DNA of 64,000 nucleotides from Teredinibacter franksiae (GTDB lineage: Bacteria; Pseudomonadota; Gammaproteobacteria; Pseudomonadales; Cellvibrionaceae). A program made the translations under genes and the position numbers. The notes under the pieces were generated by a model. That model searched no databases, had not been told where the DNA came from, and worked only from the letters and a program-made list of their open reading frames with translations. The DNA is taken from positions 2,368,501 to 2,432,500 of the forward strand of contig NZ_JACJUV010000001.1 in the NCBI RefSeq assembly GCF_014218805.1, written 5' to 3'. Below, piece after piece: positions 1 to 9,900 of this stretch; within the stretch, counting starts at the first letter, position 1, and each line of letters starts with the position of its first letter.

Positions 1-3000
1 GTCATTTTGCACAATTAGGTCTGCACGCCCATCCATGTTGTAATCTAAAGGAAAAATTTTGTTATCACCTGCGCAAGATTGCTGTAGAAAGCTAACGCCA
101 GCCGCGCGCAGGTAACAATCCCCATTGCGCTGGTAGATAAGATAAAGATCAGACACTCCGTCACCATCAAAATCGGCGTAGCCGTTCTGCAGTAACGCAT
201 CCAGAAATAAGGGGGGCCCATAAAGCGGGTTAGTATCGGCTTCGCTGTACTCCGAGGCCGTGCTCTCTGCTTCCCAAGAAAATTCGGTTTTAGGTAAACA
301 TACGCTGCCTACACACTCTTCCACACTTTGTAATTGGTAACCCGCGCCCTGCCTCCAGGATTGCTTATAGTCACCATAATTAAATTTATATTCTCGAATA
401 CTTTCATTATTGCTATAGGCCGTTATACCGTGCAGTAGGCTATCATTTTTTACTGCATAACCGCCTACATACGCCTGCGAGGCATCCACTCGGGCGCTTT
501 CGCCATAATTCAATGTAACCTTGGCATTGTAGGCATTGGTATCGTCTACCGAACTGCCATAGGCATAACGAATTTCGCTTAATTGATGGTGCTCAGCTGT
601 GGACTCATAGATATAGCGAATGGGGTTGCCTACGCTGTCTTCAAACTTTTGGATAAACCAACTGAGTATTTTATCTTGCTGCTCTCCCGCCTCGGAATAC
701 ACTCGTTGCTCGGAAACACTTGCGCCCGCGCCCCCATAGGTGGTAGTTGAACCGTCTTTAGCTTGCACAGTAAAATAATCTGGAGAACCAGCCGCACCAC
801 CGTGTGCAGTAACTAATACAAAGCTGTCTATTTCTGTTTTATAGGTGCTATCCACTTCACCATAAACGGCGCCATCTTGCACCAGCAAACGCTGGCCATT
901 CAAACAAAACCTATCGGTATTGTTCCAGGTTATTGGCTGTACTTGAGCGTCCTGATGCAGGGTTTGGCGGCAACGACTTATTGAACTTAACCCCCCCAAA
1001 TTCCAGCCTTGCCCCAACAGTCCATTGCCTGCACCGCTGGAATAACCCACGCTTAATTGTGGGGTTACACCAGCCGTACCCGCAGCCAAGGTTATGGGGA
1101 TGGAGTAGGTTGCTGCCCCCATTTCACTCACCCTGAAACTACCGGCGATGACGCCAACTTGGTCCGTTGCATTTTGCTCCTCTATGGAGACTAACGAGGC
1201 ACTGGCCACAACTGGCGCTTGAATTTCCGAACTAATGCTTTCCTCGGGCACACCAATTAACCTGTTAACCGCCAGCGCTACCACTTTGGATGTATTGCCA
1301 CCCAAACCGCTACAGTTAATTTCCGCCGTTACATTAAATTCGTTATTTATTTCTGTGGGCGCGGTATAGATTAATGAACCCGAAAGACCTGTTTGCACAG
1401 CCACTCCAGGCAAACCCGAAACGGTGCAACTATCGGCCTTTGTGGCATTCCAACTCAACTGCGCGTTTGTCCCTTCATATATGGATGAGGAATCGAAGCT
1501 GGCTGTAATTATGGGTGCAGGAACACTAACCGTAATTGTTTTTACTTTGCGGGAACCGCAACCGGTGCCACTGGTACCATAAGGATTAACGTACTCCGCA
1601 CAGGCGGTAAACTCGAAGGAGTAAGTGCCATTTGACCGAATTACCGTAGTACTACCTTGGGTTGCTCCTCTAGCTTTAAGTGTTTGTTCATTGCCAGGGC
1701 TTATGTCTTTTATTATGGCGTAAGTCTCAGCACCGCTCCAATAGAGGGCTATTTCGCCATCGGTGCTGGTGGTCTCAACATTAAATGTAGTGCTGGTAAC
1801 CAGTATGGCTTCAGAATCTATGGGGTTAGAGCAGCTCGTATAGTTTCCGGTAGCGCGGCATGCACTCACTCTGTAGCTATAGGTGCCGTAAGAGTTATCA
1901 AAACTTTTGCTTAAACTGGTTGGGTTTTGTAGTGTAACCTTTTTAAAGCCTGCGCCATTTTTGCTTTCTTCCAAGTAATAGCTTGTTGTGCTCGAGTCAT
2001 TAGCTAACCACGACACGGTATAGTTATTACTCTCCAGAGCTGGCGTTATTTTAATGCTACTGGGAATGGCTGGGGCTATGGCTACGTTTACAGAGGTAGT
2101 CGCCTTGTCGCCTGCACAACCATGAGCATTACAGGCTTGTACGGTGTACACCCAAGTACCGTTGCCCTTAATTGAGGGTTTTATCTGCAAGTTGGAAGTA
2201 GAACCGGATTGGGTGCTACTACTGGTTGTCAACTTTTCTGTCCAAGCATAGCGGGTTGCATCATCAACGGAATTCCATTTTACATAAAAGTCACCATTTG
2301 CATCATTGCTTGCACTGGTTATGGTTGGCACACCCTGAGGGGGCGCAGCGACAACAATTGTTTTTTCTGCGGCTTGCGCACAGGACTCGCCTGGAACACC
2401 GTAGGGATTCGTATAGGTAACGCAATCAATTAAGCGGTAAGTATAAGTGCCGTTACTGCGCGTTACATTAACACTGCCGGACTTTCCGCCATGGGAGGTT
2501 ACTGTGGGCCCATTTATTTCTTCAACTTTGGCGTAAGTTCGCGCGCCCGACCATGAAAGGCTAAAGGTGGCCTGCGACGATGTTGCTGGTACGGTAAAGG
2601 TTGTGGTCGGGACTACGACAGAATCCGACACTTTCCAACCACTGCAATTTTTATAACTACCCGATTTTCGACAGGCTCTCACTCGGTAACGGTAAGTGCC
2701 AGGGTCTTTGGTGCGCACTTTCTCTTTAGGCAAGCTAACGTCAATAGTGAAGGTATTCGAATAAGAAGAACCGCCGTTGCTGCTTTCCTGTAACTCATAA
2801 TGGCTTACCGAACCAGAAGCGGTACCCCAACTAATTGTAAGCTTACCTGCGGTTTCTTCCGGCGTTATATATATCGCGGAAGGAGCACCCGGCTTAAGAG
2901 CAACGTTTATTGATTTTTCGGTACCAAAACCGGCACAACCCACACTATTGCATGCCGCAAGTTGGTAACCCCAAACACCATTAGTTTTATTACGAGGAAC

Positions 3001-3522
3001 GCCTGAATTAGCTGCAGTAACAGCCGAACCCCAACCACCTCCATTTTCCCGCTCTCTCCATTTGTAGGATGTTGCTCCCGGTATACCACTCCAAGTAAGA
3101 CTAAAAGAGCCATCGCTATCATTCGTAGCAGTGCTTAAGCTAGGGGAAGAGCCAGGCTTGGCAATAACCGTTATCGACTGAGCAGCTACTTGCTTACAAT
3201 CATTTACGGTGGTGTAGGGTGTGGTGTAATTCAAACAATCCATCATGTTAAACGTATAGCTGCCGGCACCACGCGTAAAATCTTTTGAACCCGATTGAGT
3301 GGAGCCCACCACAGTTCGCCAAGTTGAACCAACCTTTTCAGAAATAGAAACGGAGGTTCTTACTCCCGTCCAGGATATAGTAAACTTTCCGTTCGAATCT
3401 GCCGAAGAAATTGAAAACGAAGCAGATTGCGCTGACATAGAGAAAAAGGCAAAAGCTGAAAAACAGAATAGACAAGTTAGCCTTTTGGTATAAAAACATA
3501 TAAGTGCGAGAACTGAAAACAC
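1..3522 (-). CDS. Giant secreted FN3-repeat / SpvB-Rhs-type protein, 3' end outside window
   Basis: An uninterrupted minus-strand frame of 1174 codons starts at a GTG (3522), with AAGGA about 10 bases upstream, and leaves the window at base 1. Residues 1-36 look like a signal peptide ending near SAQSA. Residues about 36-700 are repeated fibronectin-III-like units with recurring motifs such as SWSGARTYA, GTYSYRVSACR and NGTWVYTVQAC. From about residue 787 the sequence GVIAGSFRVSEMGAATYSIP followed by GVTPQLSVGYSSG is typical of the SpvB domain found at the N-terminal side of Tc/Rhs-type proteins. Near residue 1110, DFDGDGVSDL resembles an FG-GAP/VCBS calcium-binding repeat. By family analogy it is exported and may continue into YD/Rhs repeats with a toxin or adhesin tip, but that part is not visible. 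The family call is firm; the cellular role is inference. Confidence 0.85.
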   Translation of the reverse strand, partial: MFSVLALICFYTKRLTCLFCFSAFAFFSMSAQSASFSISSADSNGKFTISWTGVRTSVSISEKVGSTWRTVVGSTQSGSKDFTRGAGSYTFNMMDCLNYTTPYTTVNDCKQVAAQSITVIAKPGSSPSLSTATNDSDGSFSLTWSGIPGATSYKWRERENGGGWGSAVTAANSGVPRNKTNGVWGYQLAACNSVGCAGFGTEKSINVALKPGAPSAIYITPEETAGKLTISWGTASGSVSHYELQESSNGGSSYSNTFTIDVSLPKEKVRTKDPGTYRYRVRACRKSGSYKNCSGWKVSDSVVVPTTTFTVPATSSQATFSLSWSGARTYAKVEEINGPTVTSHGGKSGSVNVTRSNGTYTYRLIDCVTYTNPYGVPGESCAQAAEKTIVVAAPPQGVPTITSASNDANGDFYVKWNSVDDATRYAWTEKLTTSSSTQSGSTSNLQIKPSIKGNGTWVYTVQACNAHGCAGDKATTSVNVAIAPAIPSSIKITPALESNNYTVSWLANDSSTTSYYLEESKNGAGFKKVTLQNPTSLSKSFDNSYGTYSYRVSACRATGNYTSCSNPIDSEAILVTSTTFNVETTSTDGEIALYWSGAETYAIIKDISPGNEQTLKARGATQGSTTVIRSNGTYSFEFTACAEYVNPYGTSGTGCGSRKVKTITVSVPAPIITASFDSSSIYEGTNAQLSWNATKADSCTVSGLPGVAVQTGLSGSLIYTAPTEINNEFNVTAEINCSGLGGNTSKVVALAVNRLIGVPEESISSEIQAPVVASASLVSIEEQNATDQVGVIAGSFRVSEMGAATYSIPITLAAGTAGVTPQLSVGYSSGAGNGLLGQGWNLGGLSSISRCRQTLHQDAQVQPITWNNTDRFCLNGQRLLVQDGAVYGEVDSTYKTEIDSFVLVTAHGGAAGSPDYFTVQAKDGSTTTYGGAGASVSEQRVYSEAGEQQDKILSWFIQKFEDSVGNPIRYIYESTAEHHQLSEIRYAYGSSVDDTNAYNAKVTLNYGESARVDASQAYVGGYAVKNDSLLHGITAYSNNESIREYKFNYGDYKQSWRQGAGYQLQSVEECVGSVCLPKTEFSWEAESTASEYSEADTNPLYGPPLFLDALLQNGYADFDGDGVSDLYLIYQRNGDCYLRAAGVSFLQQSCAGDNKIFPLDYNMDGRADLIVQND

Positions 3523-3567
3523 GATACTAATTCCTTGTGGTTCGACGAATAACATACTTAGTTATGC

Positions 3568-3810
3568 TCAAGAAGAGATTCCCGCATACAACCATGTAAT
3601 ACGCGTCCATGATGAGACACCCACCTCTGCAATAATTGCATAGGTTCTCGCACCAGACCAAGACACTGTAAATTTTCCATTCGCATCTGCTGAAGAAACA
3701 GAAAACGATGCCGATTGCGCCGACATAGCAGAAAAGGCGAAAACTGAAAACCCTAATAGACAAACTAGCCTTTTGGTATAAAAACACATTAATTCGAGAA
3801 TTAGAAACAC
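3568..3810 (-). pseudogene. Truncated duplicate of the 5' end of the giant SpvB/FN3 gene
   Basis: From a GTG at 3810 (or an ATG 24 bases further in) the frame gives MCFYTKRLVCLLGFSVFAFS, then SAQSASFSVSSADANGKFT and SWSGARTYA. This matches the signal peptide and first FN3 strand of the gene starting at 3522 almost codon for codon. After about 65 residues the similarity stops and the frame ends in unrelated sequence (stop at 3568). It is best read as a leftover of a tandem duplication or a truncated paralogue. A short secreted peptide is possible but unsupported. Confidence 0.7.
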
Positions 3811-4310
3811 AGAAATCATCCTATGAGATAATATGAATATACAAAATGTATTTTGGGGCGGATGGATAACGCCTACCTCTGCGTTTAATTCAAGCGAGGG
3901 AGCAGCCCTTACCAAAAAGTATTCGCAAAATGAGGAAGGAACTTAAATTTCGGAATCCACTCCAACAGGGAAGCATTGCGAAACTTCTCTTACCTAAAGG
4001 TACCGAAGGCAGCAATCATACGCTGGCAGTTGATGTGGAACCGGCTAGGTAGAGCACTCCTTTTTTTTATAAATATTCCCTTATTATTTTTGGCTTGTTT
4101 AAAAACCGGTTGAATCTTACGATATAATTGGTGTGCATGACAACAGAAAACTACCAGTCACCTGCAAACGCCAGCAGGTATCGCGTCCGCTTACGCAACT
4201 TGTTATAGCGGAGCGGTATTAGCCTTTTTAGTGCTCGTAGCGGAGCCTTACCCTGAAAAGAAACACTAGGCAACGAACGGTACGGCTACGTTACTGCATG
4301 CACTAGAAGA
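3811..4310. other. Intergenic stretch between the SpvB-like gene and IS630 copy 1
   Basis: About 500 bases in which I see no convincing coding frame, RNA gene or terminator. An A/T-rich stretch near 4060-4135 could hold promoter elements, but none can be assigned. Confidence 0.4.
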
Positions 4311-4357
4311 CCATTAAAAATTAATACAATTTATTTGAAGCCTGTACAATTGAAGTC

Positions 4358-5418
4358 ATGAAAAATGACGCAAGACAACTTAGTACAGAAGAGCAGTATT
4401 TAGTTCGCAAGATAGCCGCCCAGCGAGTGCATAATGGTGAAAGTGCGGCCGAAGTGACACGCAGCTTCGACCTTAGAAGCCGAACAATTTTCACTTGGTT
4501 GCGTTTAGCGCGTGAAAAAGGAATTGAAGCTCTGGCTCCCAAGGCGCGCACTGGACGCACTGGACGCACTGGACGCACTGGACGCACTGGACGCAATCGA
4601 ACACTATCCGATCTTGAAGAGCAAGAAATAAAGAGGTGGATAATCGGCGGAGATCCTAGGCAGCATGGGTTTGATTTTGGTTTGTGGACACGCCAAATTG
4701 TTGCTGATTTAATTCTTGAACGGTTTGGCGTTATCCTAAGCATTTCCGGTGTCGGTAAAATTTTGCATCGATTGGGCTTGACGCCACAAAAACCGCTATG
4801 CAGAGCTTATGAGCGGGACGAGAAAGCGGTACAAGAATGGGTTGACGACGTCTACCCTAAAGTTAGGGCATACGCTAAAAAGAAAGGGGCTGAGATATTT
4901 TGGTTGGATGAAGCCACTATTCGTTCTGATGATCCTTTACAGCGTACCTGGGGTGAAAAAGGAAAGACACCTGTCGTCAGAACAAGCGGTCAAAGACAGG
5001 CAATTAATGCGATCTCGGCGTTATCAAACAAGGGGGCTTTTGGTATCACGTTTTCGACGGAAAATTTAATGCGGATAAATGTATTGAATGCTTAAAAAGT
5101 TTCAAAAAAGGCCGTAACCACCCCGTCATACTCATCGTTGATGGGCATCCCGTACATAAATCAAAGAAGGTCACGGACTATATTGAAACACTTGAAGGAA
5201 AAATTGAAATGGTGTTTCTACCACCGTACGCACCGGATTTAAACCCAGACGAGCTTGTGTGGAATCAGATGAGAAATACCGGCACATCAAAAAAGCCACT
5301 TAAGAAGGGGGAATCACTAAAGAATCGTGCCGTTTTAGATTTGGAAAGTATCAAACGGGATAAGGCTCTGATTAAATCGTTTTTTCAAGAGGCAACTGTA
5401 TCGTTTGCTGCTGCCTAG
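4358..5418 (+). pseudogene. IS630-family transposase, frameshifted
   Basis: Reading from ATG 4358, the protein matches the intact copy at 19733 (helix-turn-helix N-terminus, then a DDE domain with FWLDEATIRSDD). At 5032-5036 there are five Gs where the intact copy has six. The frame shifts there and stops at 5095. The remainder, with VFLPPYAPDLNPDELVWNQ carrying the last catalytic Glu, continues in another frame to 5418. The final DDE residues are therefore not joined to the first, and the gene should be inactive unless frameshifting restores it. An internal repeat adds four GRT units after residue 62. Confidence 0.9.
4550..4594 (+). repeat. 9-bp tandem repeat (actggacgc x5) inside the transposase
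   Basis: Five perfect copies of actggacgc follow one another, giving repeated Gly-Arg-Thr in the protein. The sister IS copy has a single unit at the same place (about 19924), so this is an in-frame expansion within one copy. Confidence 0.95.
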
Positions 5419-5741
5419 GTAGTATGTTACCTAATTTAAACAAGTGATTTAAACGATTGGTGCCGAAATTTCATAGAAACGAATTACATTTTGACTTTAG
5501 TAAAGCTTATTATTAGTCCTTATTGTTGAAAAATATTCACGAAAGTACCAACTCCGAACATTTGGACCTGTTAAATATCACACCCCTTAGATTTAAACTC
5601 GCGGGCACACGCAGCCCCTAGGCGACTCACTGATTTATACATTATTTTTTGACAATACTAGGCGCTTTATCGATAAAACTAACGATATATAAAAACCGCC
5701 CCCACCTCATTCATGCGTCAATCAGTGAGAAAACGCGACAT

Positions 5742-5777
5742 AAAAAAACCCCGCAGCCTCTCAGCCACAGGGTTTTT
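5742..5777. terminator. Terminator-like hairpin, duplicate of the xylA terminator
   Basis: The block with arms aaaaccc and gggtttt and centre gcagcctctcagccac is repeated almost base for base at 22843-22876 behind xylA, including the following ctgttaa. It is an A/T-flanked hairpin that could work in either direction. It lies 235 bases beyond the stop of the universal stress gene on the minus strand. Confidence 0.55.
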
Positions 5778-5869
5778 CACTGTTAATGTCAAGTTTTTGG
5801 ATGTCCTTTTATTTTTTTTTTATTTTTTATGGTCTAGACTAGTTATTCGTGACCCCAATCAGCGGCTCA

Positions 5870-5954
5870 ACTGTTTCTCGTGAACCGGCGTGCTACTAAA
5901 CCGTATGCTCGGTGGTCTTAGAAGACGGCGGAAGTAATTCCGCCTCCTACTAGA
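5870..5954 (+). other. Possible group II intron 3'-end remnant (domains V-VI)
   Basis: The run gaaccggcgtgctactaaac, then ccgtatgctcggtggt, the hairpin ggcggaa-gtaa-ttccgcc and the ending ctcctactagat have the look of a bacterial group II intron domain V/VI tail. The domain V stem is less regular than usual and no intron-encoded protein is present nearby. A decayed fragment at best. Confidence 0.4.
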
Positions 5955-6011
5955 TATTTTCAAGTACTAATTTAACCAACTTCGGTAAGTACTTGACCGG
6001 AAGTTGTGAAT

Positions 6012-6953
6012 TTAAATCCCCTGTATGGGTGACAAAAAGTCGGCGGGTTTTAGTGTGATCACTGATGAATTGATAGATTGGAGTACCGTCTCTGAGGTAT
6101 TGCCTATCAACAGCCCAGGGATTCCTGAACGTCCAATAGTGCCCATAACAACAGTGTCGAAATCATGGCTATTAACATATTCTGGAATGAGTGTTTTAGG
6201 CGTGCCCTTTGTTAATACTTGGTGTAAATTTGAATGTTCATATTCTTTAACCAAGGAGTCAAAGCTTTTCTGATGCTCTTGTTCTTCTTTTTTCAATAGT
6301 GCATCAACTTCTTCGGGAGAAATTCGTGTAAATGCGCCATGCCTCAATGTTTCTTCTCCATAGAGCCGCCAGCATGAAAAAATCGTTAACTGAGCTTCTT
6401 TAAACTCGCTCAGTGATGTTGCTATATCCATAATCATTCTGTTCTGTGCACGTCCTTCTGCATGTTGTTCCATCGATAAATCAACTGCTGCGAGAATTTT
6501 TTTGACGCCCATGGGCTGATTTTCTTTAATCAGCCATACAGGCTGAGGGCATTTACGCATGATATGAAAGTCACTACTGTCAAAACTTTTTTCACTTGTG
6601 TTTGCGACTTTGATTAGCAGGTCGCATTTATTCATGATCACGGCTTTGACGACTTCTATAAAAACTTTTCCTTTAGACACTTGAGCGGATATTTCCAGAC
6701 CGTCACTTTGTAGATTTTGTGCTAGGTATTTCAGCTGATTGAGACGCTGAGCAATAATAAATTCACTGAGTTCAGTCGGACTAAAAATATCAGCATACGT
6801 ACTAAGAAAGGATTCATGTGGTTCAACGACATCAAAGAAAATTATTTTTGCGCCGGTTTTATTTGCCAGCTCGATGCTACGTAAAACGGCAACATCGGTT
6901 TCAGGTGATTGCATTTCATTAACTTTTACCAGTATGTTTTTAAAACGTTTCAT
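6012..6953 (-). CDS. Tandem universal stress protein (UspA family, two domains)
   Basis: A 313-residue protein with two Usp folds, about residues 1-150 and 150-305. The first opens with FKNILVKVNEM; the second opens with VKKILAAVDLS and has the late nucleotide-loop type motif VMGTIGRSGIPGLLIGNTSE. The length equals that of UspE-like tandem proteins. Family members are cytoplasmic ATP- or nucleotide-binding stress proteins. It is the last gene after the antiporter operon (31 bases downstream of the double antiporter gene), so it is probably cotranscribed. The G-x2-G-x9-GS/T-type loop is present only in the C-terminal domain, suggesting that domain binds the nucleotide. A role in sodium or pH stress is inference from context. 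Confidence 0.88.
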   Translation of the reverse strand: MKRFKNILVKVNEMQSPETDVAVLRSIELANKTGAKIIFFDVVEPHESFLSTYADIFSPTELSEFIIAQRLNQLKYLAQNLQSDGLEISAQVSKGKVFIEVVKAVIMNKCDLLIKVANTSEKSFDSSDFHIMRKCPQPVWLIKENQPMGVKKILAAVDLSMEQHAEGRAQNRMIMDIATSLSEFKEAQLTIFSCWRLYGEETLRHGAFTRISPEEVDALLKKEEQEHQKSFDSLVKEYEHSNLHQVLTKGTPKTLIPEYVNSHDFDTVVMGTIGRSGIPGLLIGNTSETVLQSINSSVITLKPADFLSPIQGI

Positions 6954-6984
6954 TGGTATTCTCCTGTGAATGAATGATCCACAA

Positions 6985-9900
6985 TTAGTTAGTTAAAAAG
7001 GTATAGAAAAGAGTCGCCAGAATAACTGCCATAATGGTGCCTGGCGCATCAACTGCCAGGTGGTTGCTTAAGCTGTTAGCCGAGGATTGCAATTTTATTG
7101 CTGAGTTATTGAGTGCGTTATTGATGTTGGTTAAGGTATTTGAGCCCAGTTTCTCAAGTTTTTGTATAAACGCGATAAGTAATAGCCCAACCTTTTGATA
7201 GATAACTAATAGGTCGCCTGCTACTGGGGCGGTTAGATTAGCACGTAGTTTTGAACTGATTAATACGATTGTTATGCCAACAGCTGCAGGCCACAGTGCT
7301 GCCCAGCTAAACGTCGACCAAAGGCCTAGATAGCTCTTAATTTCAAAAGCCGGCGTTGCGTATAGCAAACCCACTGACAGTAGCGCTGAAAGAACCGTCG
7401 GTACGATAAGACCCCATTGTGGTTCTGCTGAGCTTGGTTCAGGCTTTGTAGGTTTTCGCATTAATTCAATAAACCGTCCCATCAATAAAGACGTGCCTAT
7501 TGCGCTAAAAACTAACAGGCTCGAAAATAGCGGCCAATTTGATGTCGCGCTCTTGAGTGATGCTTTTGCGATAGCACCAGTGCTTAGTGGGAGGCCAATT
7601 AAAGATACAGCGGGTACCAGTATCAGTAACCAGAGAATAGGTGTAAGCCGGCTGCGTTGGGTTAATTCTGTCTTCAGTCCAACAGCAAAAAATAAAGTGG
7701 CTTTGGCAATGCCGTGATGCAGCGCAAAAAAAGTTATCGCGGGTAATAACAATTCCCAACTTGCCGGGTAGGCCAATACAAAGCCAATACTTGCACTAAT
7801 AATCCCAAGCTGACTCACTGTGGAATATGCCAACACCGTTTTTGCATTGTCTTGAAAGAAACCGTACCCAGCGGCGAGGAAGGCGGCAGAAAAACCGAGT
7901 GCCATCATGGGTTGTGCTAATACGAGGATTGCGTCTTCACCTAAGGGCAAAAACTGTATCCAGCCTAGCAGGCCGACCTTCACCATGACTGCGCTTAATA
8001 GGGCACTTGCAGGCACGGGTGCAACAGGGTGAGCTTTTGGAAGCCATACATGTAACGTCGCAAGACCCGCTTTTACACCAAAGCCTATTAATAAAAATGC
8101 GGTTACCCAAACCTGTGATTCATCATAGCCACCTAAATAAGCGTAATACGTTTTACCAACCAGTGCTGCGAATAAAATAACTTCGCCAAGCACTACCCAT
8201 TTAATATAAGTGGCTGCGGCTGATTTTGCTTCGTCACTTCCTGAATGGAGAATCAATGGATAAGCTGAAAAACTCATTAATGCGAAAAACCCGATGAAAG
8301 AAGCAACGTCTTGGGATAAGACAACGCCTAAATTGCCAATCATCGTGAGAAGGAAAAACAAGTAAAATCTTGTTCGTTTTGTGTCGCTGGCTAAAGAGGA
8401 TCTGGCATAGAGTGCGGCGATAAACCAAATGGCAGACGTCAGTGCTAGAAAAGCCTGTTGTGTAAAATCATTATTAACGATAAAGAACGCAGCAAAAAGT
8501 CCAGGCAATGGAGCTAGTGGAATTAAGTTAACGGCTAGATGGGTTAAACGCTTAAACAGCATCATCACCAATAACAGTGTTGGTAGGATTAAAATCCATG
8601 GATTACTGGTGCCATAATTCAATGCTAATCCCATTAGATCAGGGAAGGCCGTCTGGTATTCCTTTGTTGCGATTAGCGTAGACCAGGCTAGTGGGCTGGC
8701 AATAGTCGACGCAAACAGTCCCATTGCCAAAGCAACTAATGCTGTCACCACCGGCGGTAAAAGTAACATCCAATGTGTTTCTAGCTTGAACTCTGTGTGA
8801 TCTTTTTTCCAGGGTGCGGATTGTTCTTCAAACCATATAGCGTGAATGATCGGTAAAAAATAAGCGGCATTAAGTAGGCTGCTTGCGGCAAGAACGCCAA
8901 GAACCCAATAAGCATCGGCCTCTAGTGCCCCTGCACCTAAATACCACTTTGAAACAAATCCTGCGATAGGCGGTACGCCAATCATCCCAAACGCCGCAAT
9001 GGTAAATGCACCCATAGTGAGTGGCATGCGTTTACCGGCGCCTTTCATTTCGCTGACCTTATGAATACCGAGGGTTTCTGCAAGGTTACCCGCACAGAAA
9101 AACAACGTGATTTTCATCAGTGCTTGGTGCACTAAATGGACTAAGCCACCGATCGTGGCTATCGGCCCTGCGATTGCTGTTCCCAAGGCTATATAAGACA
9201 CTTGGCTAACGGTTGAGTAGGCGAGGCGTCTTTTTAAATCGTCTTGCTTCAATGCTAGAACGGAACCATAGACAACAGTAAACCCCGCTATTGCGGCCAA
9301 GAATATGGTTAGCCCTAAGTCGCTCGCAAATTCTATCCCGTAGATGTCATAGACAATTCGTACGATTCCAAAGGCACCGGCTTTTACCACGGCGACTGCG
9401 TGCAGTAGGGCGCTCACCGGCGCAGGAGCTGCCATCGATACAGGCAGCCAACCATGTAGGGGGAAGAGGGCGGCTTTAACGCCGAGACCGGCAATCATTA
9501 ATACGAAGATTATTTGTAGGTGTGTTCTATCAAGATAAGGCATGTCAGCTAATAAGCCTGCCGAGGTAAAGTCTAGAGAGCCAGCGATCGCCTTGAGCCA
9601 AACGACTCCGGCCAGCAATAAGGCACCGCCAATCATCGTATAGGTAAGATAGATTCGTGCAGCTTTGATGGATTCTGCGTTACCTTTGTGTGCGATCAGT
9701 GGGTAAGTGGTTAGCGTCAGCAGTTCATAAAAAATTAGAAACGTGGCTAAGTTTCCCGCCAGTGCCAATCCAATCGTTGCGCCAACACATAAGCTGAAGA
9801 AGGCAAAAAAGCGGCTTTGGTTTTTTGATTTTTTAAAATATCCTATCGCATAAATTGTGGTGAACGGCCATAACACGCCAGAGAGGCTCACGAACAACAG

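Larger units (their letters stand above)
4311..5427 (+). mobile_element. IS630-family insertion sequence, copy 1 (inactive)
   Basis: Bases from about 4311 to 5427 match a second copy at about 19686-20765 nearly throughout, so the shared stretch defines the element. It holds one transposase gene. Clear terminal inverted repeats were not resolved by eye. This copy differs by a 9-bp repeat expansion (4550-4594) and the loss of one G in a G run at 5032-5036. Both copies point the same way and bracket the Mrp/stress block. Confidence 0.85.

Noticed and set aside
933..3122. Several + and - strand ORFs of 60-90 codons inside 1-3500
   Set aside because: They lie in other frames of the open minus-strand SpvB/FN3 gene, which explains the sequence codon by codon.
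4321..4743. Minus-strand frame of 140 codons in IS630 copy 1 (and its counterpart at 19678-20082)
   Set aside because: A shadow of the transposase gene; repeats such as RPVRPV simply mirror the 9-bp expansion.
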